Assembly: GCA_028281785.1 (NCBI GenBank)
Contig: JANQJG010000194.1
Span: forward strand, 1-45,143
DNA length: 45,143 nucleotides
Source: Rhodospirillales bacterium
GTDB taxonomy: Bacteria > Pseudomonadota > Alphaproteobacteria > Rhodospirillales > Shumkoniaceae
Reading direction: 5' to 3'
In this document: positions 1-8,322 of the stretch, piece by piece
Numbering within the stretch: position 1 is the stretch's first letter
Layout of the letters: the number at the start of each line of letters is the position of its first letter
Translations under genes and position numbers: made by a program
Notes under the pieces: model-generated
Told to the model about the DNA's origin: nothing
Seen by the model: only the letters and a program-made list of their open reading frames with translations
Database searches by the model: none

Positions 1-380
1 AAATTTAGCGATACTCTGTAAATATTATGAAAATCCATTATTATAGAAGAAAAACGTAAATGGTCGTGACCCGTCTCCCCAGATGGTACGATACAATGAA
101 AACCAGATATTTAAAAATATCTTAACCTCTTGTTCAGAAAACCTAAACCAAAAGACGTCGTTAGGCCGCTCCTCGACTCTGCAAGGAAGGGTCACCATGT
201 GGGGCATCGTGGTCGCGCATCACGGCCACTGCGGCGTCGATTCAGCGGCGTCGATGCAGCGGCGATCGTTGCCAAGGTCGATGGTTTGATGATCGGGAAA
301 TCCGTTTACAATAACGGGATTAATCCAAGTTGATATGCCAAACGGGTGCGCGAGGGGTTCAGCGCCTGCGGCCCCGGACC
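1..380. other. Non-coding region downstream of the aldolase gene; AT-rich left part
   Basis: I see no convincing gene here. The first 160 bases are clearly more AT-rich than the rest of the window and contain a perfect palindrome at 105-122 (arms AGATATTT and AAATATCT around AA), which could be an operator for a gene to the left of the window. Bases 160-380 return to high GC and contain only short open frames with no recognisable protein. No hairpin followed by a T-run was found behind the leftward aldolase gene that ends at 381. Confidence 0.5.
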
Positions 381-1151
381 TTACATGCCCGGTGACAATT
401 CCTGGCGCAAAGTCGCTAGTGCGTTTTTCATGCCGTCCCTGAGCAGGACCAGATCCGATGAACCGGCGATAAGGCGGTGGCCGCGCCTGACAAGCGTCTT
501 TGCGTCGTGGCCCGGTACCGGCATGGAGCCGAGAAACTTGCCGGCACACCGGGCCGCGTCTTCTGCTTTCGTGACGGCGTCGCGGTAGGCGGAGCTGTCG
601 AAAGCGCCGATCTCCCCAAAGCTGCCGGACAGGTCGGTGGGACCGATGAAGATCATGTCGATGCCGTCGGTCCCGGCGATGGCGCCAGCGTTGACGATGC
701 CCTCGACGGTCTCGATTTGCGCCATCAGGAAGAGATCGTCATTGGCATGGGTGATATAGCCGGGATCGAGTCCGTAGCCTGAAGCACGGACCACCGCCGA
801 GGCGCAGCCGCGCCGGCCGGCTGGTGGATAGCGGCAGTCGGCGACCATGGCCCTGGCCTCCGCGCCCGTAGAGATCATCGGCACCATGAGGTTTTGCGCC
901 CCCACGTCCAGCAGGCGTTTGAGCAGGAGCGGGGCATTGCCGGTTGGCCTGACGACGCAAGCAGTCTCCGTGCCGCCAAGGACGCGCAAAGTATCGACCA
1001 CGCGGTCAAGCCCGTGGGGACTGTGTTCCAGGTCGAGTACGACAAAGTCGAACCCGATCATAGCCGCCATCTCACAGGCTGTAACCCAGCCGTCGTTAAT
1101 CCAGATGCCGCCCAGAGCGTTTGGGCCAGTGAGCTTGTCTCTGAGATTCAT
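381..1151 (-). CDS. HpcH/HpaI-family aldolase (class II 2-keto-3-deoxy acid aldolase type)
   Basis: The 256-aa protein is predicted to cleave a 2-keto-3-deoxy or 4-hydroxy-2-keto acid into pyruvate (or a homologue) and an aldehyde, using a divalent metal. The fold signature is clear: EHSPHG with catalytic His43, VVRPTG with Arg68, metal ligand Glu147 in QIETVEG, and Asp173 in IGPTDLSGS. Length is normal for the HpaI/RhmA group. An AGGAAAGGAAG ribosome site precedes the ATG. It is the last gene of the leftward tctCBA operon, so its substrate probably derives from the acid imported by that transporter. The exact substrate cannot be read from the sequence. A second member of the family lies at 26344-27135. 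Confidence 0.9.
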   Translation of the reverse strand: MNLRDKLTGPNALGGIWINDGWVTACEMAAMIGFDFVVLDLEHSPHGLDRVVDTLRVLGGTETACVVRPTGNAPLLLKRLLDVGAQNLMVPMISTGAEARAMVADCRYPPAGRRGCASAVVRASGYGLDPGYITHANDDLFLMAQIETVEGIVNAGAIAGTDGIDMIFIGPTDLSGSFGEIGAFDSSAYRDAVTKAEDAARCAGKFLGSMPVPGHDAKTLVRRGHRLIAGSSDLVLLRDGMKNALATLRQELSPGM

Positions 1152-1240
1152 TGCCGGCTTCCTTTCCTTTGTCGCCGGACATGATGACGAGAAGATTCTG
1201 CTGCCTTATGCAAGCAACTCCGTTGATCCTTCCCGGACCT

Positions 1241-2560
1241 TTAAACCGGTGTGCCGGTGGAATGGTGAAGGGGAGTCCCTTGCTCCGGATCGGGAAGGCT
1301 GCTTGGGCGCGCTTCGCTGACGTTGGAGAGTGTCCCGATGAGCGCCTTGGCGATCTGTTCCAGGAGGTTCGGACAAACACCTTCCGGCCCGTCTGACTTG
1401 AGATGGAAGAATTTGTGCGGACCCATGAGGGAGAACGCTGAATACCCCCTTTCCAGAATCCACCTGATCTCTCCATGCTTCCGGTTATAGATCTCTGGAG
1501 TGAGGTGCTCGAGTTCCCGAAACCCCTTTGCCAACAGGGCCTGAATGTCCTGGGAGCCGAACAACCAACTGTCTCGCTCCGGGCCGTCGGGAATGAGAAC
1601 CCCGTCCTTGTCCTCCCAGTGCAGCGAGGCGATCGACGCGCCGAGATGCACCCAACAATCGGTTACTTCCGGCCGCGGCAGCGCGACATCCTCGAAAAGG
1701 TGGTGAATGCCCATATGTCCGATCTCGTGACCGGAGTTTGAAAGAAACAGAAAACTGTTGTCTTGCTTACTATTGGCGGCCCAACCAGCGAGCTTGAGAA
1801 ACAGGGCTATGCCAGCCCCCCGTTCGCCTCCGCATCGGAACCAACCACTTTGCGGCGTGGAGACGATTATCCAGCGGGGTCCGCGCGCCAACCGCCCAAT
1901 GACGTTCCGGGCATAGCTTGCTGGGTTATCGTGGCCAGAGAGTTGGAATGCCACTTCGTATCGCCTTCGCGCCGCCTGTTCCAAGATATGCCAGTGGCGC
2001 GGCGCAATCATCGCAACGGGAATCGGCCACGGGACTTGGTTGTAAGGCGGGATGACGTTTTGCCCATAGATCTCGCCCGATGGATGTGGGGAACAGCCGA
2101 TGATCGCTTGTGCTCCCGCCTGCGTCAGTTCATTAATGATACGGGCATGGCAGCTTGCGCGGGTCACCATGTTGTCGTCGAACCGGACCAGCGCGATACT
2201 ACCGGTAACAGCGACCTCGTCGCCCTCCTCGGTCAGAACCAGTCGCGCCACCTGCGGCCCCGTTTCCATGGCCTTCGGAAACCACAATGGAAAAGCCTCT
2301 ATCCTCTGGCCATAGATCCCGACCCAGCAGGCTTCGACATGGAATTGCCTTAATGGCCAGGTTTCGAAGGCAGCTTCGATGCCAACAGCCTGGAGCTCAT
2401 CGCGCAACCAACTAGAAGTTTGCAGGTCCACATCCGACCCCGTGCGGTGATCGCCCATTTCCGCATAGCGCACCACATCCGCGTATAGCCGCGCCCCCAA
2501 ATTGAGGTTTTCTTCGTCGACACTTTTGGCGGCAACGGTTTTATCTGAATTCCCGCTCAT
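1241..2560 (-). CDS. M28-like metallohydrolase with altered metal motifs and an HEXXH sequence
   Basis: The 439-aa protein has no signal peptide. It has an N-terminal cap, a PA-like middle part (about residues 100-200) and a C-terminal part resembling the M28 aminopeptidase domain (from about 218). In M28 enzymes the metal ligands sit in a His-x-Asp motif, an Asp-Asn motif and a Glu-Glu pair. Here the matching stretches read STPQSGW (234-240), CGGERGAG (243-250) and SNSGHEIGHMG (274-284). The canonical His/Asp pair is absent and an HEIGH (278-282) stands where Glu-Glu is expected. It may therefore bind metal differently or not be a peptidase. Its ATG overlaps the tctA stop (ATGA), so it is translationally coupled to the transporter. 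It probably hydrolyses an amide or peptide-like form of the imported substrate (inference). Confidence 0.75.
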   Translation of the reverse strand: MSGNSDKTVAAKSVDEENLNLGARLYADVVRYAEMGDHRTGSDVDLQTSSWLRDELQAVGIEAAFETWPLRQFHVEACWVGIYGQRIEAFPLWFPKAMETGPQVARLVLTEEGDEVAVTGSIALVRFDDNMVTRASCHARIINELTQAGAQAIIGCSPHPSGEIYGQNVIPPYNQVPWPIPVAMIAPRHWHILEQAARRRYEVAFQLSGHDNPASYARNVIGRLARGPRWIIVSTPQSGWFRCGGERGAGIALFLKLAGWAANSKQDNSFLFLSNSGHEIGHMGIHHLFEDVALPRPEVTDCWVHLGASIASLHWEDKDGVLIPDGPERDSWLFGSQDIQALLAKGFRELEHLTPEIYNRKHGEIRWILERGYSAFSLMGPHKFFHLKSDGPEGVCPNLLEQIAKALIGTLSNVSEARPSSLPDPEQGTPLHHSTGTPV

Positions 2561-4065
2561 CGATTTGCCTGCCGGGTTTCGCCTTTTTTGATCCGTACGA
2601 CGGTGCTCCAGCCAACCCGCGCAACTATCAGCACGGTAAGGATGATGAATCCGATGGCGACAGGGAACTCTGTCAGGCTTTGGCCTTTGGTGATGATGAT
2701 GGATTGGCGGATGGCCAGTTCCATCTGTGGGCCGATGATGAAGCCGATGATGAAGGTGACGAACGGGAACTGGAACTTCTTGAGAAAGTAACCGACCAGG
2801 CCAAAGGCGATCATGATGAAAACACCGAAGGTTTCGCCGGCCTGAAGATACGCCCCGGTGATGCTGAAAAAGAGCACGCCCGAGAAAAGGTATGGGAACG
2901 GGACGGCAATCACCTTTATGAACAGGCGCATCCCCAGAAAACCGATCAGCAGCATAAGGGGAGAAGCCAGTAGGAGAGAGCCGAATAGGCCCAGAACGAA
3001 GTCCGGGCTGTCACGCATGACCATCGGGCCTGGAATGATCCCATGCATTGTGAATCCCGCGGCAAGAATGGCAGCAATGACGCTGCCCGGAATGCCAAGG
3101 GCCAAGAGCGGTATCAGGCTTGACGGAATAACCGCGTTATCGGCGCTTTCCGCGGCGGCCACCCCTTCGATGTTGCCTTTCCCGAAACTCTCAGGATCTT
3201 TCGACAGCCGCTGTGCCAGGCCATAAGACGCGAAGGATGCGATAGCCGCGCCAAGCCCCGGCAGAATACCCACAGACGAGCCGATCGTCGTTCCTCCGAG
3301 GATCGGTCGGACAAGGCGCCGCCACTCCGAACCTGAAATCGAATTGTTAGGTGTTTCGGGCGCGGAGATCACCTCGCCGGAATGCCGCGCCTTTATATGT
3401 TCCTCAAGCTGTAAAACCATTTCCGAGACCGCCACGATACCTATCGCAATAGCGATCAACGGAAGCCCGTCCAACATGCGGATGGACCCGAACGTGAGGC
3501 GCTGTACAGCTGTTTCGGGTTCCAACCCGGCTGTGGCCAGAATAATCCCGATCAGCCCGGCGATCAGGCCCTTGCTCAGCGATTTGCCGGACAGGGCGGC
3601 TATGAACGTGAGAGAAAAAATCAGGATGGCGGCCAGTTCCACCTTGCCAATCTGAACGGCGAATTTGGCGATAGGCGTCGTCAGGAATACCAACAGCCAA
3701 GTCGCGAGGAAATCCCCGAAGGTCGAGGCAATCAGGGCAACCTTCAACGCCTTTCGCCCTTTGCCTTGCTTAGCCAAGGGATAGCCGTCAAGCGCGGTCG
3801 GGACCGAGGAAGGTTCTCCGGGTGTGTTGATCAGAATGGCCGAAACAGCGTTGCCCGCGGTACTCCCCTTGGCGATTCCGACCAGAAAACCGATGGCGCT
3901 GACCGGATTCATGGAATAGGTCAGGGGTATTGCGATGGCGGCCGCCGTCGCTTTTCCCATCCCCGGGATGGCTCCGACGATGTAACCGACAAAGATGCCC
4001 AGCGAAACAAACAGTATGTTTGCCGGTGTCAGGGACAACGAAATAACTGTGCTGACTGTTTCCAT
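2557..4065 (-). CDS. tctA: Tripartite tricarboxylate transporter large permease TctA
   Basis: The 502-aa protein consists almost entirely of membrane segments. It carries the TctA hallmark near the N-terminus (GYIVGAIPGMGKATAAAIAI, about residues 26-45) and a second, related glycine/proline-rich repeat in the second half (GTTIGSSVGILPGLGAAIAS). TctA is the main translocation subunit that works with TctB and the periplasmic TctC to import carboxylates. Length matches the family (about 500 aa). The gene follows tctB by 11 bases and overlaps the M28-like gene by 4 bases, giving a compact tctC-tctB-tctA-hydrolase-aldolase operon. The TTT family is certain; the cargo is unknown. Confidence 0.95.
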   Translation of the reverse strand: METVSTVISLSLTPANILFVSLGIFVGYIVGAIPGMGKATAAAIAIPLTYSMNPVSAIGFLVGIAKGSTAGNAVSAILINTPGEPSSVPTALDGYPLAKQGKGRKALKVALIASTFGDFLATWLLVFLTTPIAKFAVQIGKVELAAILIFSLTFIAALSGKSLSKGLIAGLIGIILATAGLEPETAVQRLTFGSIRMLDGLPLIAIAIGIVAVSEMVLQLEEHIKARHSGEVISAPETPNNSISGSEWRRLVRPILGGTTIGSSVGILPGLGAAIASFASYGLAQRLSKDPESFGKGNIEGVAAAESADNAVIPSSLIPLLALGIPGSVIAAILAAGFTMHGIIPGPMVMRDSPDFVLGLFGSLLLASPLMLLIGFLGMRLFIKVIAVPFPYLFSGVLFFSITGAYLQAGETFGVFIMIAFGLVGYFLKKFQFPFVTFIIGFIIGPQMELAIRQSIIITKGQSLTEFPVAIGFIILTVLIVARVGWSTVVRIKKGETRQANR

Positions 4066-4076
4066 GTCTCTAGTCC

Positions 4077-4514
4077 TTATGGGACTAGGATATAGAGGCC
4101 GCTAAGATCCATCAGGAACCAGCTTGTCGCCACCAGGGCGACCGCGTAGATGGGCAGGACGACGAGGTTTCGCTGCCCTGCCAATAGCTGTAAAACAGCA
4201 ACCGCGACAACGATGCTCACCCAGAAACCAATCCAGTACATTGCCAGGCAGGTGAGAGTGAGAATGCCCAGAGTCGCGGCAAGGTAGATGTAGTTGGACC
4301 GCGAGATCAGAAACTGCCCGTTCCCCAGCCTGAGCGTTGCCAAAAGCTTGTACAGAGACAGAGCAAAGATCAGCGCCGTACAGACCTGAGGAATCAACCG
4401 CGGAGATACCGTCGCCAATTCGGGCTCCTCAATCTGCGCCGGGATCACGATGGCGTAGAACCCGACGGCAGCCAAACACAGGAGCCCATAGGCGATCTGC
4501 TCGTCCCTGAACAT
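4077..4514 (-). CDS. tctB: Tripartite tricarboxylate transporter small permease TctB
   Basis: A small 145-aa membrane protein with about four hydrophobic segments (around residues 8-25, 45-60, 78-105 and 110-140), the usual size and layout of TctB. It is needed with TctA for transport, but its mechanistic role is less well known. It starts 8 bases after the tctC stop and ends 11 bases before tctA, so all three are clearly co-transcribed. Sequence conservation in TctB is weak, so the call relies on length, topology and position. Confidence 0.88.
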   Translation of the reverse strand: MFRDEQIAYGLLCLAAVGFYAIVIPAQIEEPELATVSPRLIPQVCTALIFALSLYKLLATLRLGNGQFLISRSNYIYLAATLGILTLTCLAMYWIGFWVSIVVAVAVLQLLAGQRNLVVLPIYAVALVATSWFLMDLSGLYILVP

Positions 4515-4522
4515 CGGCTTTC

Positions 4523-5452
4523 CTACTTGCCGAGGAGTGCCTTGTCGGCCGCTTCTTGTTCCAGGTAACGCGCCGTTGAGTCCGCCGAATTGATACAGGT
4601 CACAGGGTACTGGATCGTCTCCATAACTTTGGCGTAGCGATCGCTTTCACATGCAGTTTTTGCCGCGGCTTCCAGTTTGGCCAGGATATCGGCGGGCAGG
4701 TTCGCCGGCGCCACAACGGTCATGTTGTTGGGAAGCGCCACGCCATATTTTTCCTTTGAATTCGGCACGTCGGGGGTCGCCATCAGTTTGCCGGTACCGA
4801 GGGTGCTGAGCAGGACCTGTAATTCGCCGCTTGGCAGGAATTTGGAATGGATCCCACCGCTGAAACTGACATGGGCATCGCCTGCGATCAGGGTTGGCGC
4901 TAACGTCGCACCGCCACGGCCGGGAACGATGTGCATATTGATCCCTTCCTTGGCAGCGATGGTTTTCATCACCTTTGCGTCCGCCTGGCCCAGCGAATAC
5001 CACTTCGTGCCCGGGTTGGCCTTGGCGTAGGCGACGAACTCGTCCCATCCTTTGAACGGGGCGTTGCCTGCGGCAACGATAGCCGTCTGAAACGCGCCCG
5101 TGGTCGCAATGATCGTGAAATTCTTCACGCCAAAATTTAACCCCTGCGTGATCGGGTTCTGCAAAAACGACACAGACGCAGCGGCACCCAGAGTGTAGCC
5201 ATCCGGCCGCGCCGCCGCCAATTGCTGCAGACCGACCGTACCACCAGCCCCTGGTTTGTTAACGATATGAACCGGCTTGCCGAGCACTTCCTCCATGACC
5301 GCTGCCAGGGCGCGGGCCTGGGTGTCAACACCTCCACCTGCTTTTGTCGGTACAATCATCATAATTGGTTTTGACGGATAGTCGCTTGCGACCGCCATGG
5401 TGCCGGCGGTTGTCGCGATGAGTGCAGCGAATAGTGCACTTAATACCTTCAT
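4523..5452 (-). CDS. tctC: TTT transporter periplasmic substrate-binding protein TctC (Bug family)
   Basis: The mature protein captures a carboxylate in the periplasm and delivers it to TctAB. I start it at the ATG at 5452 (309 aa), which has an AGGGAGAA ribosome site and begins a typical signal peptide (MKVLSALFAALIATTAGTMA). An upstream in-frame extension to 5524 would bury that signal. The family motifs YPSKPI, KAGGGVDTQARALA and VNKPGAGGTVGLQQLA are present. Unlike the other binding-protein genes in this window, it has no hairpin behind it; tctB follows after 8 bases. The promoter region upstream is duplicated at 7065-7189. The ligand cannot be predicted from sequence. Confidence 0.93.
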   Translation of the reverse strand: MKVLSALFAALIATTAGTMAVASDYPSKPIMMIVPTKAGGGVDTQARALAAVMEEVLGKPVHIVNKPGAGGTVGLQQLAAARPDGYTLGAAASVSFLQNPITQGLNFGVKNFTIIATTGAFQTAIVAAGNAPFKGWDEFVAYAKANPGTKWYSLGQADAKVMKTIAAKEGINMHIVPGRGGATLAPTLIAGDAHVSFSGGIHSKFLPSGELQVLLSTLGTGKLMATPDVPNSKEKYGVALPNNMTVVAPANLPADILAKLEAAAKTACESDRYAKVMETIQYPVTCINSADSTARYLEQEAADKALLGK

Positions 5453-5575
5453 GATGATTTCTCCCTGTTGGGCTCTGGAAGTCAGAACAGCCAGAATCTT
5501 ATGGAAACTATTACATAAAAGCATTCCGCAATATTAATATTTCTGTCATTATCCATAACAGATTTGGAATGCATT
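5453..5575. promoter_or_regulatory. Divergent promoter region, copy A (tctC / lysR remnant)
   Basis: This AT-rich intergenic region is closely similar to copy B at 7065-7189. Conserved blocks include GCATTCCG followed by AATATTAAT, then TGTCATTA and CATAAC. An inverted repeat GCATTCC (5521-5527) / GGAATGC (5566-5572) is preserved at equivalent positions in both copies. In copy B the region separates a dead tctC 5' end from the intact lysR, so the conserved dyad is the likely binding site of that LysR protein. I infer LysR control of tctCBA. No convincing -35/-10 pair could be fixed. Confidence 0.6.
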
Positions 5576-5612
5576 GTGTATATTCGCCACCTGCGCCCGT
5601 TTCCGAACACTA
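5576..5612 (+). pseudogene. 5' remnant of a lysR gene (copy A)
   Basis: From the GTG at 5576 the frame reads VYIRHLRPFP, matching the start of the intact lysR at 7190 (VDIRHLRLFL). The DNA similarity then stops, just where the leftward arylsulfotransferase-like gene ends (stop at 5610-5612). Only about 12 codons survive. It is the truncated partner of a duplicated divergent lysR/tctC unit. Confidence 0.75.
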
Positions 5613-6797
5613 GCGCGCCAGGTTCCACTCCTTGTTGAAGTCAGCGTGGGCGGCGGGGTCCAGCATCCGCCCAGCCAGTTCAGGGCTATCAGCCGCATAA
5701 CGGTGAGCACGGAAGAACATCACCGCCTTGACGCCCTTGAAATCGAGGACGAAGGGGCTGATCCACTCCCAGCATATGTCTCCGTCGCGGTCGACCTCGA
5801 AGATCCGCCCGCATTCCCCTTCGCAAACTAACGTGTTGCCATTGGCCAGACGTTCTGCCCCGGAGATGTGAAGGCTACACATGCTGAAGACAGGAGACGG
5901 CTGGTATTGCCAAACAATGTCTCCCGTATTGAAGTCGACCTCAACCACCCGAGAGCGGCCCATGAGTGGGTGATGGGTTCCATTGTCGAAGACCAACAGA
6001 TTGCCGTCAGGCGTGACGTTGGGGTCATGCTGATGACTGATTTTTCTGGGTCCTCCCCAGCGCCATTTCAGCTTACCTTCCGGCCAGGAGCATTTGAGGA
6101 TCAGGTCAAGTTTCTGACAGCTGATCAAAATGTCGCCATCCGGAGCCATTTCCACGGCGTTCACATGAGTCCACTCAAGTGGCGTGTCTGATTCGCACAG
6201 GATGTCCTTTTCCGGATCGCAGTGTTTCCACACATCCATTTCATGGACGATTTCGCCTTGCGGATTGACCTCGACTATGGCGTCCGTGAGCATTCCCGTC
6301 AGACGCGGCCGACCTCCGACGCCCAAGCCCTGCAATACAAAGGAAAAGAATTCCTTGTCGTTTTGCAGTTCCGCCAGTTGATCAGGGCTCATGCCGCCCT
6401 TGACTTGCTTGGCGATTTCTTCCGGCAGAACCTTCCAGATAATCGCCAGCGTGTTGCCATTGGGCAGGCGGTACATGTCGTGGTGAAAGGTCGGATGTTC
6501 CCAGCGCCATACCACGTTGGAATCCCAGTCCAACTCGAGCAGGATGTCCGCCTTTCCGGCGGGTTCGCCAACTGTCACTTGGACGGGAGGTTGACCGCGG
6601 ACGAGAAGGTTTCCGTTCGGCAGAAGATAACCATAACCCGGTTGGAAGCCTGGGACCGACCAGCTGTGAACAACCTCGCCCCTCTCGTCGATTAGAAGAA
6701 CGGAATCGAAGCTGACCGGCGTGATGAGCGTATAGCCTCCGGCAGCTCGGGAATCGGCGTGTGTCAGACCAACTGGACGAAATGGTGACCATCCCAT
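5610..6797 (-). CDS. Arylsulfotransferase (ASST)-like beta-propeller protein
   Basis: The 395-aa protein belongs to the ASST-like beta-propeller group (Arylsulfotran_2 type). It shows repeated blades of the form LPNGN(L/T)L, for example YLLPNGNLLVRG, RLPNGNTLAI, TPDGNLLVFDNGTHH and RLANGNTLVCEG, and conserved WxWEHP, HHDM and THVNAVE stretches. Classical ASSTs move sulfate between phenols in the periplasm, but this protein has no signal peptide and probably acts in the cytoplasm. A GGAG ribosome site precedes the ATG. It lies between the two copies of the tctC/lysR promoter and may be transcribed from the retained tctC-side promoter of copy B. Sulfotransfer is unproven; many homologues have unknown activity. 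Confidence 0.8.
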   Translation of the reverse strand: MGWSPFRPVGLTHADSRAAGGYTLITPVSFDSVLLIDERGEVVHSWSVPGFQPGYGYLLPNGNLLVRGQPPVQVTVGEPAGKADILLELDWDSNVVWRWEHPTFHHDMYRLPNGNTLAIIWKVLPEEIAKQVKGGMSPDQLAELQNDKEFFSFVLQGLGVGGRPRLTGMLTDAIVEVNPQGEIVHEMDVWKHCDPEKDILCESDTPLEWTHVNAVEMAPDGDILISCQKLDLILKCSWPEGKLKWRWGGPRKISHQHDPNVTPDGNLLVFDNGTHHPLMGRSRVVEVDFNTGDIVWQYQPSPVFSMCSLHISGAERLANGNTLVCEGECGRIFEVDRDGDICWEWISPFVLDFKGVKAVMFFRAHRYAADSPELAGRMLDPAAHADFNKEWNLAR

Positions 6798-7009
6798 GTG
6801 ACTCTCCTAACCTTGAACGGTAGCGTGATTGACTGCTCGGCACCGATCATCTGGCGGCGTTTTTGGCGTCGTGCGGACACGCTGCTTGGAACCAGCACCG
6901 CCATGCCGACCATGCCCGATGCGAAAGGCGGAAGACCGTGTCGCCGTGGGTTTCAAAGATCATCGGGTGAGGATTGCGGCGATGGCAGCGCCGGGTCGTC
7001 ACCCACGCG
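6798..7009. other. Non-coding spacer between the ASST-like gene and the tctC remnant
   Basis: No gene is recognised in these 212 bases. Short open frames exist on both strands but match nothing. The stretch joins the start of the ASST-like gene to the dead tctC 5' end at 7010-7064 and probably marks the deletion joint where the rest of a second tctC was lost. Confidence 0.5.
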
Positions 7010-7064
7010 CCATGGAGCCGGCGTTGTCGCGATAAGTACCGCGATAGTGGGCTTAAACCTTCAT
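7010..7064 (-). pseudogene. 5' remnant of a second tctC gene (copy B)
   Basis: Read leftward from the ATG at 7064, the sequence parallels the signal-peptide coding region of the intact tctC (5395-5452). Both begin Met-Lys-Val and run to a shared CCATGG (5395-5400 and 7010-7015). Here a TAA follows directly after Met-Lys-Val and single-base gaps shift the frame, so no product is made. A purine-rich AGGGAGG ribosome site is still present upstream. Similarity ends left of 7010. Confidence 0.8.
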
Positions 7065-7189
7065 GAGCCTCCCTCCCTTTTTGGCTCCGGAGGTCAGAAC
7101 GGGCGGAATCTTCTGAAACAAATATTAGAAAATGGCATTCCGTAATATTAATGTTATTGTCATTAATCATAACTAAACCGGAATGCGTC
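7065..7189. promoter_or_regulatory. Divergent promoter region, copy B (upstream of lysR)
   Basis: This is the second copy of the region at 5453-5575, with many substitutions but conserved blocks. The inverted repeat is GCATTCCG (7135-7142) / CGGAATGC (7179-7186), 8 bp per arm here. The central AATATTAAT, TTGTCATTA and CATAAC blocks are kept. It probably serves the intact lysR (autoregulation) and may still drive leftward transcription into the ASST-like gene through the dead tctC start. Confidence 0.6.
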
Positions 7190-8107
7190 GTGGATATTCG
7201 CCACCTGCGTCTATTTCTGAAGACGCTCGAACACGGAAACATCACGTCGGCCGCCGCCGATCTGGGAATGAGCCAGCCGGCTTTGTCGAAGCACCTCAGC
7301 CGGCTGGAGGAGGAGCTGGAGGTCAAGCTCCTGGACCGTCTTCCCAGAGGTGTCCAACCAAGCCATTTTGGAAAAATCCTCGGCGACTATGCCAAGGCGA
7401 TCGACGCCAACTATCGCAGCGCCTTGCGGCACCTCGATTCGGCCAAGGATGCGGATCGGGGCGAGATTGTGGTGGGCGCCGGCTTCTATTGGTTGAACGG
7501 CTTGCTTCCCGAGGCCGTGGCCCAGTTGGCATCAAAATATCCCCAAGCCTCGGTAAAGATTACCGCCGGTGTTCCCGTCGACCTGATCAATCTGTTGCTG
7601 TCGGGGGAAGTGGATCTGGTTTTCGGCCCCGTAACATTCGCGGACACGCATAAGAACCTGATCGAGACAAAAAGCCTGATCCAGACGGATACCGAAGTTC
7701 TGGTGCGCAAGGGGCATCCGGCCAATAACGGATCCGACAAGACCATCGAAGAGTTGGCGGAGCTTGACTGGGTGCTACCCGCCGGAACCTTCGTGCGCAG
7801 GATCTTTGATCACATCTTCGAGGCACACAGCCTCGCCGCACCAAAGCCAAGGGTCGAGGTGAACGATGTGTCCTGTTCTCTGGATATCGTTGCCCGGAGT
7901 GATCTGGCAACAATTGCCACTTCGGTAGCACCGTCTGGCGGCGCTTGGGAAAACCTGAACCGCCTTCCCTGCTCGGAAATCGCTACTGACCGCGAAACAG
8001 GGATCCTAAAGCGAAAGCACAGCACGATACCGCCATTGTGCGACAAACTGACCCAAATACTGGAATCACTGTCGCTACGACATTCTCGCAGCCTGGTGCC
8101 TTCCTGA
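7190..8107 (+). CDS. LysR-family transcriptional regulator
   Basis: A 305-aa LTTR. The N-terminal winged helix-turn-helix reads DIRHLRLFLKTLEHGNITSAAADLGMSQPALSKHLSRLEEELEVKLLDR, followed by a periplasmic-binding-like effector domain. I choose the GTG at 7190 because the LysR N-terminus normally begins at (M)DIRHLR; an earlier start at 7151 would add 13 residues encoded inside the promoter dyad. It is the likely regulator of tctCBA through the duplicated promoter (copies A and B) and probably responds to the transported acid or a breakdown product. It has its own divergent copy-B promoter. Confidence 0.92.
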   Translation: MDIRHLRLFLKTLEHGNITSAAADLGMSQPALSKHLSRLEEELEVKLLDRLPRGVQPSHFGKILGDYAKAIDANYRSALRHLDSAKDADRGEIVVGAGFYWLNGLLPEAVAQLASKYPQASVKITAGVPVDLINLLLSGEVDLVFGPVTFADTHKNLIETKSLIQTDTEVLVRKGHPANNGSDKTIEELAELDWVLPAGTFVRRIFDHIFEAHSLAAPKPRVEVNDVSCSLDIVARSDLATIATSVAPSGGAWENLNRLPCSEIATDRETGILKRKHSTIPPLCDKLTQILESLSLRHSRSLVPS

Positions 8108-8322
8108 CGGTTCGCCCGGCGTTGCACAGACGATCAGCCCTTCGGCGTCTCCTCCGCCCGCCCGGCTCTGTGCGAAGTTGACGAAGTCGTCTCGGCCGCG
8201 CTCGTCACACAACCCGTACTAGCGGGGATATGGGATCGATACGTGTTTAGGTTCTGTTGAGAATCAGGATTTACAAACGTCGCGAACAGCGATTCATGTG
8301 TGGACGGCCGTATCGGCAAAAC
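8108..8322. other. Intergenic spacer between lysR and the oxidoreductase operon
   Basis: Two convergent transcription units end here. No gene, no clear Rho-independent terminator and no strong repeat were found in these 215 bases. Confidence 0.4.
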
